This document shows positions 11,876 through 23,859 of a stretch of 64,000 nt of DNA, in pieces. The translations under genes and the position numbers were made by a program. A model generated the notes under the pieces. The model saw nothing but the letters and a program-made list of their open reading frames with translations, had not been told where the DNA came from and made no database searches. Source of the stretch: Balaenoptera acutorostrata (taxonomy: Eukaryota > Chordata > Mammalia > Artiodactyla > Balaenopteridae); the NCBI RefSeq assembly GCF_949987535.1, contig NC_080078.1:48014207-48078206 (forward strand). The letters are read 5' to 3'. Every line of letters begins with the position of its first letter. Position 1 is the first letter of the stretch.

Positions 11876-12753
11876 TTCTGTCCTTCTCACTTTCCACACT
11901 CATCATGAGGATCACTAAGGAGATAAACTATACAAAACCCCTTAATATAAATGAAAGGGGTGGTGACTATAAAGAAATAGATTCAGATAGAAATTAAATT
12001 CCTAAAGCACTTAAGGGAAATGAGCCAATCAGAGTTGACTTTAGGAGGAAAACTCTCATCTCTCTCTTCAGGAAGGAAGGTGATTTTATGTTCTTCAAAA
12101 GCCATTTTTCTCTTGATGGAATGTAAGTCATTTAATTTTGGAAGGGGCTCATGAGGGCCCTCAGGTTTCCATCAGAGACTGGCAGTCACACGCTTAGCAG
12201 CATGCCCTCTCCACTGCCTTCACAATCAGACACCTGCTGGCGGAGCCACGGTGGCTCAAATCAGGTCATGTTTTGCAGTGTTTTGCAGAGAACTAACTCA
12301 AAGCCATCTTATGAGCTACCTACTCTAGAAACTGAATCTCCTCAGGACTACAGGCTCCCTTTCAGTACAGTGACTAACACCACTGGAGGAAGCAAGGAAT
12401 AAAGATGTATCGCCTAACACTCTGGTGGTTTGAATTCACTCTCCCTTCAGGGACTTGACTTATTCATTTTCCAATTCTGACCCTGTTGAGAAAAATGACC
12501 ATTTTTTCCCAGGCGTTTTTTTCCTCAAGGTGGTCTTATAATCTGAAAGATTTAAAAGGCTTCAGATCATCCTCCCAAAGTGATGTTCTGTTGAGGCAAC
12601 AGAAGCAAGGACTGTCCCAAGAAAGAGATGGCAGGTATTTTAATCTCACTTTTGTCAATAGTGATCTGAGTAAGTCACATACATTCATTAAAATTCAATA
12701 AATATTTAACCTCTATAAATCTCAGCTTCCTCCTTTATAAAAAGTAAGGATTG
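11876..12753. other. Unique intronic sequence
   Basis: Short frames at 12151-12402 and 12486-12701 show no recognisable protein and no splice context. Nothing further was recognised. Confidence 0.5.
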
Positions 12754-12761
12754 TCACAGAC

Positions 12762-12953
12762 CAGTTGTTGGCAAACTTTTTCAGCAAAGGGCCAGATAGT
12801 CATGTTTCAGGCTTGTGGCCATACAATCCTGGTTGCAACCATTCAATTCTGTCACATCAAAGTAGCCATAGACAATATGTAAACAAATGGGCCCGGCTGC
12901 ATTCTGATAAATTTTTATTTACAAAAACAGGCAGCAGGCCTGGCCAACACTTG
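12762..12953 (+). mobile_element. Non-autonomous hAT-type DNA transposon with near-perfect 8-bp TSD
   Basis: The element begins 'cagttgttggcaaac' and ends 'ggccaacacttg', inverted ends consistent with a hAT-Charlie MER family. Internal text such as 'agcaaagggccagatagt' and 'tttatttacaaaaacaggc' is typical of that group. The flanking 8-mers are tcacagac (12754-12761) and tcacggac (12954-12961), an 8-bp hAT duplication with one mismatch. The exact MER name is not assigned. Confidence 0.82.
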
Positions 12954-12961
12954 TCACGGAC

Positions 12962-13599
12962 TCTCTCCCTATCTCAGGAAAACTTACTTGGTCACTGCCG
13001 TGTCTCTAATACAGACTTAGTTTGTTATTGCAAGCAACAGGTTTAATCTCTCTGTACCTGAATTTCTCTCTGTGTTGGAAGAAAATATTGCCATGTCAGT
13101 TCCTCATAGAAATTTCAAAAGGACTAATGAGCTAATGTCTCAAAGTACTACGATTTCTTGATGAAGGGCACAAGAGAAGTACTAATTATTATCAACAGTA
13201 CCTTTTAAGCTACTATCATCTGATTATTATTGCACCTGGGAATAAAATAAGGATTCTGATTCCCACCACTCTATGATATTCAAACATGTTATGCTACGGT
13301 CTCTCACCCTAGAGTTTCCTTTCAAATGATTAATAAAAAACTGTGAGTTGGATGCTAATATTACCCTTTGAGGTCTTACAAAGATTAAATAGAAGGAATA
13401 AAAGAAACAGGTTCCACAATTTTATATACACAAATTTAACATATTTTGCACTTATCCTTGATGATTATTCAGCCCTAAAGCCTAAAAGTGGAGCATTCTC
13501 AAGAAACAGAATAGACATGTGAGCTATGCTGAAAATCATTAAGTAAAGTTGATATGGCTTCTTTATTTTTATTTGTTCACTTTTAGGAGAAGGTCCATT
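12962..13599. other. Unique intronic sequence
   Basis: No repeat or gene was recognised between the hAT remnant and the short L1 insertion. Confidence 0.5.
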
Positions 13600-13615
13600 A
13601 AGAGTAAATTTCTTA

Positions 13616-13851
13616 AAATGATACAAATGAACTTATCTGCAAAACAGAAATAGACTCAGAGACATAGAAAACAAACTTATGGTTACCAAAGGGGAAAGGG
13701 CGGCAGGGTGGGGGGCAGTGATAAAATAGGAGTTTGGGGTTAACAGATACACATTACTGTATATAAAATACACGACAAGGACCTACTGTATAGCACAGGG
13801 AACTATAGTCAATATCTTGTAATACCCTATAATGGAAAAGAATCTGAAAAA

Positions 13852-13898
<47 letters not shown>

Positions 13899-13973
13899 TG
13901 AATAACTGAATCACTTTGCTGTACACCTGAAACTAAGGCAACATTGTAAATCAACTATATTTCAATTTAAAAA
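13616..13973 (+). mobile_element. Short 5'-truncated L1 3' end with perfect TSD
   Basis: This is the 3' UTR end of an L1, with 'tagcacagggaactatagtc', 'tgtacacctgaaac' and 'atcaactatatttcaattta' followed by a short A-run. It is flanked by a perfect 16-bp duplication, aagagtaaatttctta, at 13600-13615 and 13974-13989. The insert is only about 358 bp, a heavily truncated insertion. It holds a TA microsatellite. Confidence 0.92.
13854..13894. repeat. (TA)n microsatellite inside L1 3' UTR
   Basis: About twenty uninterrupted TA units lie inside the short L1 insertion, likely expanded from the shorter TA stretch usual at this point of the 3' UTR. It is probably length-polymorphic. Confidence 0.9.
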
Positions 13974-14045
13974 AAGAGTAAATTTCTTAGACAAGAGACT
14001 TTGGAATTAGATGTATGTTAAAATATGATTTAGAAAACACAATGG

Positions 14046-14415
14046 GGGATTTCCCTGGTGGCGCAGTGGTTAAGAATCCACCTGCCAATGCAGGGGACAG
14101 GGGTTCGAGCCCTGGTCTGGGAAGATCCCACATGCCGCGGAGCAGCTAAGCCCACGCGCCACAACTACTGAGCCTGTGCTCTAGAGCCCGCGAGCCACAA
14201 CTACTGAGCCCACATGCTGCAACTACTGAAGCCCGTGCGCCTAGAGCCCGTGCTCCGCAACAAGAGAAGCCACCGCAATGAGAAGCCTGTGCACCACAAC
14301 AAAGAGTAGCCCCCGCTCGCCACAACTAGAGAAAGCCTGCACTCAGCAACGAAGACCCAATGCAGCCAAAAAATAAAAAAAAATAAAATTTAAAAAATAA
14401 AAAATAAAAAAATAA
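14046..14415 (+). mobile_element. Cetacean tRNA-derived SINE (CHR type), long variant
   Basis: The head carries 'ttccctggtggcgcagtgg' (A-box region) and 'ggttcgagccctgg' (B-box region), giving an internal pol III promoter. The body has repeated 'cacaactactgagcc' units and the tail is A-rich (AAATAAAA). A 12-bp TSD, aaaacacaatgg, flanks it at 14034-14045 and 14416-14427. The extra 'ccacaactactgagcc' units make it longer than most copies here and similar to the one at 51991. Confidence 0.95.
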
Positions 14416-14427
14416 AAAACACAATGG

Positions 14428-14935
14428 ATATCTATCACTGATTTCATAATTTCTTAGAAATATTAATATACGTTTTTTACACCCCCCCGCCAGCAATTAT
14501 CAACTAATCTCCACCTTTAACAACTAATTCATTTGATAGATATTTCTCTAGTATCCATTATAAACAAGGGACTTCTAGAAAGGTGGAAAGTTTGCATATA
14601 TAACAATAAAACGTAGCAAGTAAAAAGGGCCCTCAGCACGTTAACATGCAGTTTTCTGGATTTTGAGGAAAAAGAAGGCACTTTTAGTTGAGTTGTTTTA
14701 TGGCAGAAGTGATATTTAAGCTGAGTCTGGAAGACAAGTAGAAAGGAAGAAAGGCAGAATTTTCTAGAAAGCCCCCAATACAGAGCCCATGTACAGACAT
14801 GCCATTCTGAGCAATTCAGATCATATTATAGGTTGTACGTAGCTCAAGACAGAACAGTAAATCATGGAAGACCAAAGATAATCAGGTTAACAAGTCTGTG
14901 TTTGAGGAAAAACCCACTGAAGGATTTGGAGAGGA
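14428..14935. other. Unique intronic sequence
   Basis: No gene or repeat was recognised; there is a short C-rich run near 14483. Confidence 0.45.
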
Positions 14936-14939
14936 GTAG

Positions 14940-15800
14940 AGCTAGATTTTATTCATTATTCGACAAATATTTTTTGAACCCCTGTTAATGTGTCAAGCAT
15001 TTTTCTAAGCTATATGGATACACAATAAATGAAAAAGATGCAGAAAAAAAGCTCTGCCCTCATTCTGGTATGGGGAGATAGACAATAAACAAAATAAATA
15101 AGTAAATGATACAGTGTATTTGAATGTTAAATGTTATAGATAAGCAATTATAAATAAAGCAGAGAAGCAATTAAAAATAGGTTGGGGGCTTCCCTGGTGG
15201 CGCAGTGGTTGAGAATCTGCCTGCCAATGCAGGGGACATGGGTTCGAGCCCTGATCTGGGAAGATCCCACATGCCGCGGAGCAACTAAGCCCGTGAGCCA
15301 CAACTACTGAGCCTGCGCGTCTGGAGCCTGTGCTCCGCAACAAGAGAGGCCACGACAGTGAAAGGCCCGCGCATCGCGATGAAGAGTGGCCCCCGCTCAC
15401 CACAACTAGAGAAAGCCCTCGCTCAGAAACGAAGACCCAACACAGCCAAAAATAAATAAATAAATTAATTAATTAATTTAAAAAAAATAGGTTGGTTAGG
15501 ATGACACCTGAGGTGACATCTGAGCAAGGATTTGAAGTACAGTAGCTGAGGGAGCAAACCACGCAAGTGTCTGGAAGACTAGAATTCCAGGCAGAGGGAA
15601 CACTAATGCAAAGGCATTAAAGACCCAGCAAAGCAGCCCGTGTGAGTGAGGGAGAGGACAGAAGGAGGTAGAGAGGGTCACACGTCTAGAGGCTTGTGGA
15701 CAATTACAGGGACTCTGGATTTAAGAATATTAATCTACAGGACTGGGCAGAGTGGAGTGAAGGAGGGAAAGAATTAGAAGTAGAAGCAACAGGCAAAAAT
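14940..15800 (+). repeat. Ancient interspersed repeat split by a SINE
   Basis: The left part (14940-15185) has 'gacaaatattttttgaaccc' and 'gacaataaacaaaataaata'. The right part (15483-15800) has 'gaggtgacatctgagcaagg' and 'ttccaggcagagggaacac'. The two read as one continuous element once the SINE at 15186-15482 is removed. This is the same class as 3475-3725 and the most complete copy in the window. Class uncertain. Confidence 0.6.
15186..15482 (+). mobile_element. Cetacean tRNA-derived SINE (CHR type)
   Basis: The standard head 'cttccctggtggcgcagtgg' and B-box-like 'gggttcgagccctg' are followed by the usual body and an (AAAT/AATT)n tail. It is flanked by a 13-bp TSD, aaaaataggttgg, at 15173-15185 and 15483-15495. 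It sits inside the older repeat and so is the younger of the two. Confidence 0.95.
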
Positions 15801-15829
15801 CTATTTGCCAGGTGAAAATGTCTGAAACA

Positions 15830-15960
15830 ATTCATTTGATCACTCATTCATTAATTCAGCACATATGCTAGATATTGACATTAGGATCGTGACTGAGATA
15901 GACAAGCCTCACCCACATGAAGCTGACCCTCTGGTAGAATGATGAGAGCATGAATAGAAA
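15830..15960 (+). repeat. Ancient interspersed repeat fragment
   Basis: 'actcattcattaattcagca' followed by 'gacattaggatcgtgactga' resembles the head of the repeat at 14940-15800. Low certainty. Confidence 0.4.
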
Positions 15961-18900
15961 CATCCAACAGGTTGACAAGCTTCTAAAAATCTATAGAAAT
16001 CTAAATTTTATTATGAATCAAAAAAAAAATCTAATATTGTAAAAGAGAACAAACCAAAAGATCAAATTGTATAAACAGTCCTTAGTCCACTTTCTAAGTC
16101 ATTTCTTTACCAACAGCCTTCAGTGAAATATTGGCCAATATTCTTTCCACTCTTAAGAATACTTCTGAAAAGAATGATCGGCTCTTCCACATCAAAAGAC
16201 ATCATTCAAAATATCCGAGCAGTGAAGAAACACTAAATCTTTGAGGCTTATCATTCCACTGATCATGATGAATCACAAAATACAGACTCTAAGTATAAGT
16301 AATTCAAATACAAGCATTTATGAATAAATTAATTTAGCAAGCATGAAAGAAGCAAAGACCAGTCCAAAATTACCAAGTTTGTCTGTAACCCAGACAACAG
16401 CATTTTCCAAACAAATTGCTGATGCGCAAAGATATTATCACTGGTGACTGGATGGCTGGCTTTAGTACCTTAAATGATAAAACCGCTGTCACAGAGGACA
16501 AATAGGAACTAGATTCTGCTGTCAAACTGTCATGGAATTATTAAATATGGAGGGGGAAAATGACCCAAACAGTATGTAATGAGCTCCCTTTTCATTCTCT
16601 CTCTACAAAAGCACATCTGTGGATTGTTAATGAGTCTGAAATGGATGAACCAAATTGATGAGAAAGAAAAAGATCTCTCAGTGGTAGGAAAAGGGAAAAT
16701 GAACATACACAATGTTTATAAAATATAATTTAAAATACAAGGCTTTGTGAAAGTACTGTGACATACTACAAAGTGGTATGCAAAATGTAAGCTATTATTA
16801 CTCATTTCTTATTGCTTTCATTGCTTTTCTTTATGTTTTTAATATAAATCATTAATCTCATTAAACATAGAGAAATACCAAGATCTATTCACAAATACTC
16901 CATGTTTGTGGCTTTCTTGAGGTGGCACTGCCGTTCTAGTCTGGGAATTTCTATCCTGCTGGATGATTTTTTTACTAGACGTGCCCTGTGGGCTGGTGCA
17001 CAGTGACTTGAATGTGTGTCATCTGATTCGGTATCTCAGCTCATACAGATTCTGTACTGAGTTCTGTGGATTGACTTTCCATGGCTACAGTCCTTGTCCC
17101 ACAAAGACTCACTTGCCCCAGGATGCCCAGGAATTCCAATCATGGAATTTCTCAAGCACAGGTATAGATTGATCTTTGTACCTCAGTGCCTGGTGGGGTA
17201 CAAGCCTTCACCAGCCCTGAACTGAGCTGAATGACGATCAAAGGAAGCTCATACAGAGGGATGTCAAACAGGAGCAAGCGCGTGAAACAAAATCATCATG
17301 GTGTCAATCCATACAGCAGAGCCACCATTTTATTTGGTCATATTTAATGATTCTGAGGTTATCTGTCTTCAGAAATCTCAGAGTTGAAAAATTTTTGATT
17401 TGTGCTTTAATTCATAAGAAAGAAAGTAGTGAATCAATAGCAGACTAGGTTTAAGGACAGACGCCTTAAATCTGAAAATCACCAATAATCGGCTTGTCCT
17501 CAGGGTGGAATCTGTCAACTATTATATATCACAGAGGTAGTATGGTGGTAAGAAGGAAGAATGACCAATCTTGGTAAACATGGAGCCATATAATCCTGGC
17601 AAGGGAAACCACCTTTAACACTCAGCGCCTCTGAGTCAGAGGGAGAGGTGCTCTAATCACCATTACACACAAAGGACTTTATTTGACGTAAATATATATT
17701 CCAAGTAGGACTGAGGGCCATTTGGCCCATGATTTGACTCTTTCACACAAGGTAAAAACACTAACAAGGAAAGAAAAATGAGAAGTCATTAAAGGAAAAA
17801 TTAAACAGTATATAGTGGATATACTTTCACTTGCAACACACCGTGAGGTATACAGAATGCAGTATTATAATGTTACAAAGCAAAATACCATTTTAATATA
17901 TTACTGTTTACTAAAAATCTTCAAATGTAAACACACTTTAAAATAGAACACACTATCTCTCCACTCACACATATCCATGAGAAATTCATTTTTATACAAC
18001 TTGTCTATACAGAGCCCAAAGATTGTGTCATAATTTTTTAGTCACATATTCTCCACTACTAAAACAGAAAAAAAAAATCAGCTTCACTTTTACAAAAAAT
18101 ATATTCACCAGGAGGGATCATATAAGGCAGGTGAATGGAATAAACAACTAATTGGCTTCCCAATTTCCAGATCAATGCATGACTTAATGGTGCAATGAAA
18201 CCCTCTACCTCCACCCCCCAACCCCAGAAGATTATGTGATAAAAAAAATCTGTGCCTTTAACCAGCTTCTCTTTCAGTATTTTTACTCCACATCACCCCA
18301 CCCAGTTGGCTAAACGACTAAGCAACAAGGTCAATCAAATGCAATACTTCTCTCCATTCAAATATAATGGAAAACTTGACCATTCCACATTCAAAGAGCA
18401 AATACATTCTCACTCTGACAACCACATTCCAATGGCTTTTCCTGAAAGCCAAGTGTGACAGATGCCTCGGCTGTAATTGCCAATCAGCCTTTACATGGCA
18501 GCTGAAAACACAATACATCACACTTTGATCTCCTTTGCTCTAAACACATCCACAATCAAGAAACCTGAACAAGGAATAAGAAATTGGCATCATTTCTAGA
18601 AGCTGTCACTCCACGGCACTTAAATACTATAAGGTATATTTTGCTCATATTTTTATTTCTCTGTTTCAGAGACCCTCTGTCAAAGATCCGAGCAAAAATC
18701 ACCTACAATTAAATATCGCACATTTATATATTTGGAGACGTATTTGGAAAACACATTTCATTACCATGTACAAAATCTTAATAAAAGCACATTTAATTAA
18801 ATACCACCGCTACCACTTCCTCTTCCAGTTACCCGCTTGAGGACTAAAACAAGGTAAGAGTGCTCATCTGATTTTGAAAGTGTTCAAAAGAGCTGTACTC
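15961..18900 (-). other. MACROD2 intron, downstream side of the exon
   Basis: This is the intron 3' of the coding exon on the minus strand. No repeat family was recognised with confidence, and no second exon showing macro-domain text was seen. It is mostly unique AT-rich sequence, with small frames at 16530, 16963 and 18252 that I regard as chance. Confidence 0.55.
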
Positions 18901-18902
18901 AC
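18901..18902 (-). promoter_or_regulatory. MACROD2 exon splice donor (GT)
   Basis: On the minus strand the exon runs ...GCAAAAT then gtgagt, a consensus-strength donor. The exon ends after the first base of a Tyr codon (phase 1). Confidence 0.88.
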
Positions 18903-19019
18903 ATTTTGCAGGCAGGTCATAGCCACACGTGATTTTTGCATGTCCAGTTTCACAGCCGTTCAGGTTGCGACATTCAGCGAGCAAACAGGGGCCAGCTGCT
19001 CTGTGAATACAGCCATCCA
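18903..19019 (-). CDS. MACROD2: MACROD2 internal coding exon (macro domain, ADP-ribose loop)
   Basis: One 117-nt internal exon, phase 1 at both ends, so it is symmetric and skippable in frame. It encodes 38 whole codons plus a split Val at the start and a split Tyr at the end. It begins (V)[17 protein letters not shown] and ends CGYDLPAK. From memory this matches MACROD2, a mono-ADP-ribosyl hydrolase that removes ADP-ribose from acidic residues. MACROD1 differs at several of these positions. The stretch follows the glycine-rich ADP-ribose loop and carries the Asp and His (D102 and H106 in human numbering, from memory) linked to catalysis. Flanking AG and GT sites are sound and there is no stop or frameshift. 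Neighbouring exons are not in the window, as expected for a gene with introns of hundreds of kilobases. Exon number is not asserted. Confidence 0.93.
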
Positions 19020-19042
19020 CTGGAGGAGAAAGAAAAAAGTTA
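19020..19042 (-). promoter_or_regulatory. MACROD2 exon splice acceptor and polypyrimidine tract
   Basis: Read on the minus strand, a T/C-rich run ('ttttttctttctcctccag') ends in AG at 19020-19021, immediately before the exon. This is a normal strong acceptor. Confidence 0.88.
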
Positions 19043-20093
19043 GCCCATATTTGGCTTTTCGGAAACAAATGCAAAACTTGGGATAGGGAAAGAAAAGGAA
19101 CTCAAGTTTTTCCTCTTAGAAATCACCATAGTCCCATGGAAGAAAATCCATGGTATTCAACCCCTTAAACATGGTTTTCTTCTTTCTCTCTCTCTCCTTT
19201 TGGTTTGTGTGGTGAGCAGAAGGGTTACAGAAACAGTGTGCAGCTAAATGTTAAACAACAGAGGTTCTCCAACAGAGATGGGGGAGCCCTGATTTGTAGC
19301 CTTTTCCAACTTCAATTGGGTAAATATTTCCACCATGTCTATTTCAAGCTATCAACACAGAATTGGGAAGAAATGCTAACAATTCTATGTCCGAGGTGGT
19401 AAGGGTTGCCTCTGACACACCACAGGTTATAGAAGAAAGAAACGTTGAGAAGCAAGTGAGAAAGGCGCTCTAGAACATCTGCAGTCACTGCAAAACTGAG
19501 AGTGAAGCTGTCAAAGTAAGAACCAGATCTCTAAGTTCCTCCGCCCTCAGCGGCACGACACAAATGCAGTAGGTGTCTGCAGGGTATCTGACCTGGGGCT
19601 AGATGAGAGGTGAGGTTAGCTTAGGTCTTGAAAAACACCCGGAAGACCACCCCTCACTCACTTGTCATGGATGAAAACAGAACCTCCACCGCTCCTGCTC
19701 CAGCTCTGCTAACCGAGCAAGCTCTGCCTCTCCCCAGCCCAGGGTCTCATCAGCCCTCTGGCTCTCATCCCTGCCCCTACCTCAAGTCTGCCCTTCACGG
19801 TGAGAATCACCTTTTGAAAATGCACACCTGATGCCACTGGAAATTAAAACTTTATTTGACTAGATTGGGGGCGAGCACACAGCTGGAGGGCTACAAGACC
19901 ACATGCACATAATTAGTAGTTACTGAATGAGCCCTTGGACAGAGAAGAAATGCAAGACTCTGAAACAAAGGGTTAGAAGACAGAAGGAGAGAGTAATAGT
20001 AATCTGGGCTGTGAAAACAGACCAAGATATTAGCAGTCTGAAGACCTCCCCCTCTCTCCACAGTCCACAACACCATGTAATTGATCACTGTTT

Positions 20094-20114
20094 TATTATT
20101 ATTATTATTATTAA
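20094..20114. repeat. (ATT)n microsatellite
   Basis: About seven tandem TTA/ATT units. Confidence 0.85.
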
Positions 20115-20907
20115 TTTTGTGAGAAAGCTGGATAATGAGTGGGAAGTTGTCACTGAGGGACACGTAACCTGTCTAATGGCCTCTGCTACCACCAACTGGC
20201 GTGGAAACATCACTTTTGGCTGAACAGGTTTCCTAGGGAAACAAGCTCATCTGGGCTATACTACATCACCATTTGCATACCTGTAAAATTTGAGAATAAA
20301 CCTGGGCTTCAAAGACCCTCACAACAAAATGAATTCATTCCAGACTACTCTAGACTACAGTATTTCCGAAAACCTAGGTTGAAATCCAGACTCTACCTTT
20401 ACCAGCCATCTGCTGCTCAAGCCCCAGTTGCCTTAGAAATTAGTGTCAATAATGGCTGTACTAACAGGGTTATGCATGGAATCTGAATAGTATAATGCCT
20501 GAGAAGCACCAGCAAAGTGTTGAATACAATGTCATGTGCCCCACTGAGGGTAGATATTATCTTAAACTCCTTAGATGAAAGTTTTGTGTAAATTTTGAAG
20601 TAACTATTTTTCTTAAATAAAAATGAAAAAATATAGAGAAGCAAGAAGAATATGAAAACTACCATTTGCCCTCCCACCTAGAGAATTCTTCAACATTCTG
20701 ATGTTCACTCTTTCACTGGTTATACACACACACACTCACGCATATAATTTTTCTTTTACAAAAATGGTTGATAAATTTTGTTCACTCTTTCACATAGCAA
20801 TTTTACTTTGTGAACTATTATGTAGTTGTTAAAAAGAATAGGCCAATTTTATATGTAAATAGAGTCAGTACTAAATATGAAAAGATTTCTAAGTGAAATG
20901 CCAGGTT

Positions 20908-20955
20908 TAAAATATATATAATATATATGTATATATATTATATATATTTTTTATG
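20908..20955. repeat. AT-rich low-complexity, partly palindromic
   Basis: A 'tatataatatatatgtatat' type run with mirror symmetry. It is likely a simple repeat. Confidence 0.7.
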
Positions 20956-21374
20956 TAGAGTCACAATTTTGTTTACAGTTATACACATACACACTTACAC
21001 ACATATACATGTATGTGTACTGGAAAGATAGGCACCAAAACATAAAAAGTGATTATAGGATGGGAAACAGAAGGTGAAACTGTTAAGAAAAAAAATTAGG
21101 TCCTAATTTCTCTATGTTTAAATTTTTTTACAAGAGCATCAAGAAGAGTATTTTAAAGTGAATATTTTTTTCTTGGCAAAGAGATCATTAGTTTGAAATG
21201 GATGACTAAAATAGGATTTGATAGCATACTTAATCATATGCTGTTAAATATTGTCTGCATTATTTAGATTGCAGCCTAAGGCAGTTTGTAAATATCTAAT
21301 TCTCAAAATCTTCATGGTTATACCAGCATTCACGACTGCATTAGGGCAATGAAAGTCTAGCTGAAGAGTTATTT

Positions 21375-21600
21375 AATAATAATGACTACAGCTTAAATGT
21401 ACTGAATGCATCCATGTGCCAGGCACTATACTGAGGACAACCGTATAAGGTACACACTAATTTTATAATCTCCATTTTATAGGAGCTTAGAAGAGGTTAG
21501 TAACTTGCCTACATTCACAAAATATTGGCAATGTGATTTCAAAACCCCGGGCCTGTCTAATGCAGCATCCATACTCTTAACTGCTATAGCTCACTGCCTT
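21375..21600 (+). repeat. MIR SINE
   Basis: 'catgtgccaggcactatact', 'ataatctccattttatagga', 'gaggttagtaacttgcc' and a late 'actcttaactgctatagctc' reproduce the MIR order. Confidence 0.8.
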
Positions 21601-21689
21601 TGGGACTTGAATCCAGGCAGCCTCACCTCAATTCTTGCATGTGGCATGTTGAACCACTATATTACATTACTTTTTAATTCCCATCAATC

Positions 21690-22540
21690 CTGTCTATGAG
21701 TTATAATGTACATGCAATCAAATGCACAGATTTTAAGTGCAGTTTTGATGAGTTTTAATAAATGTATATACTCACGTAGCAATGATGCCAATAAAGATAC
21801 AAAGTGTCTCCATCAACTGAAAAAGTTCTTCTGTACCCTTTCCATCCAATTTCCCCTCTCACCACCCAGAGGGAGCCCATGTTCTGACTTCAGCCACCTT
21901 AGCTAAGTTTTGCCTATTATATAATCTCAAACTTCATATAAGAGATGGAGGATGGAGCTAGCTTCTTTTGCTCAGCATATTTTTTGAGATTCATCTGTGT
22001 TGTTGCATGTGTTAATATAGTATTTCATTCCTTTTCATTCCTGAGTAATATTCCATTGTTGAATGTACCATGATTTCTTTATCCATTCATCTGTGAATGG
22101 ATATTGGAGTATTTATATTGTTAGCTATTATGAATAAATCTTAACATTTATACAAATCCTTTTGTGGCCATATGTTTTCATTTCCATTGGACAAACACCT
22201 ATGAGTAAAATTGCTGGGTTGGTATATGTTTTCCTTTTTAAAGAACTAACATACAGTTTTCCCAAGTGATTATACCAATTTACATATACCCCCAGCAATA
22301 TATGAGAGTTCAAATTTTGGCAGTCTTTTGGTGTTGTCAGCCTATTTAATTTTAGCAATCCTAATAGACGTAAAGAGGTATCTCGTGATTTCAATTTGCA
22401 TTTCCCTGGTGATTAATGGTGTTAAGTATCTTGCCAAGTGATTATTGGCCATTTATATACATTCTTTTTGGAAGTGTCTGTCCATGTCTTTTGCTAATTT
22501 TTATTGTCTTTTTTATTACTGAGTTATGTTAAATGTACTA
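21690..22540 (-). mobile_element. Old L1 (L1M-type) 3' portion, minus strand
   Basis: Read on the plus strand the order is antisense L1. It starts with a 3' UTR-like 'gttataatgtacatgcaatc', then 'tgagtaatattccattgtt', 'tccattcatctgtgaatgga' and 'aaaattgctgggttgg', and ends with 'caatttgcatttccctggtg'. These are the complements of the late-ORF2 'atggaatattactcagcc' region also seen in copies 1 and 2. It is strongly diverged with many stops, much older than the other L1s here. It has the same orientation as MACROD2. Confidence 0.8.
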
Positions 22541-22544
22541 CTAG

Positions 22545-23480
22545 TTCCATAGAATTTTTTTTTAATTTCAGATATTTTATTTTTTCAGTTCTTGTGATTT
22601 TCATTCGGTTCTTCTTACAGTTTTCATATCACTCCTGGAATTTCCTATCTCTTAACCCATTATATCCATCTTTTCATGTAAACGCATTAACAGATTTCAC
22701 ATAGTAATTTTAAAGTCCCCCATCTGCTAATTTCAATATCTAGGTTAGCTATGAATCTGTTTATATTGACTGATTTTCATATGACTCTGGGTCACATTTT
22801 CTCGTCTCTTTGCATGTCTAATAATTGTTGATGGCATATGAACATTGTGAATATGTTGGGGAGGCTTTAGATTTTATTTTCTTTCTCCAAACGGTACTGA
22901 AATTTATCTCAGCAGGTAGTTAAATGACTGCCAGGTAATAAGGAGGCTTAGTTTTAGGCTTTGTTAAGGCTGGTCTATTTCAGTTTTTCCCTTAGTCCTT
23001 GGATGTGGTCTTTACTCCTAAAGCATGGACCTTCGGGGGTTTCAGTGGAAATCCCAAGTTGTTTGACAACTCCCTCTAATCTGTGGGAGTAAAATTCTAA
23101 ACTCTATATCCCTACAGTGAGAAGATGATGAATGCTCTGCCCAGTATGTTCAGCCTTCCAGCTTTTGTTTTCTTCCTCGTCTCCATGGAGTCTTTCCCTG
23201 CACAAGCACAGCTCAAGGCTTAGCCAAGGATTAAAGAGGTATTCATTTATAGATTTGGGGGTTCCCCCTCTGTGACTGTCCCTGTTCTGGAGTCCTTATC
23301 TCAATTCCTAGTCATTCTGACAAATCTGATTCAGTTCTATGATTCCTAGAGCCAATAAACCTATTGCTTTTGGTTTGAGCTCCATCAGCCACGTGCCAGG
23401 TAGGGTAGAAGGAGTCCTCTGGGTCAAAGCTATTTAAATGTAGATTTCACCCAGTATGGTTTCCTTCTTTCAGAGGATTG
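22545..23480 (-). repeat. Possible further old L1-derived sequence
   Basis: 'gactgattttcatatgactc', 'tgggtcacattttctcgtct' and 'tgcatgtctaataattgttg' resemble an old L1M-type segment in antisense, perhaps the same element as 21690-22540 or a second one. Boundaries are uncertain. Confidence 0.45.
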
Positions 23481-23859
23481 CCTGCTTTTAGTTGCACTCT
23501 AGTGACAGTAAATACTTTTTGTTATTGCTTTTGTATTTTGCCAAGAATCTGTACATACTGTTGGTGGGATGGCTAGTCTGATATAAGCTGTCATTATCAG
23601 AAGCTGGAAGTGTACACATTTTTGATTGGTTAAAACATGATCTCATATGATTTCACAGTTATATTTGTGGCCCTTTGGAAAAAAATGTATGAGAGAAAAC
23701 GGCAGTGGTAATATCAATTGTATCAATTCTGGGCTTAAAAGTATTGTTATGTCTTTGAAAGACAAAAAAAAAAAGACTATATACGCACAAACTCAATATG
23801 AGAGTTTAAAATTCTGTAATCTATTATCAATTATTTTGCTAGACTTATTTTCCTAAAAT

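Larger units (their letters stand above)
19043..21374 (-). other. MACROD2 intron, upstream side of the exon
   Basis: Mostly unique sequence. It holds a pyrimidine-rich stretch at 19170-19200, an (ATT)n run near 20094-20114 and AT-rich low-complexity sequence at 20908-20955. No gene was recognised. Confidence 0.5.

Noticed and set aside
14046..14140. tRNA gene suggested by A-box and B-box motifs
   Set aside because: The motifs belong to the tRNA-derived head of a SINE. There is no complete cloverleaf or anticodon arm, and the same text recurs in several other copies.
15961..18900. The next MACROD2 exon, expected to continue from the split Tyr codon
   Set aside because: I looked for a phase-1 minus-strand exon with macro-domain text here and further left and saw none. 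The next exon is probably outside the window.
18844..19074. A continuous 76-codon gene on the minus strand around the MACROD2 exon
   Set aside because: Only 18903-19019 matches the protein. The frame simply runs through both splice sites into intron.
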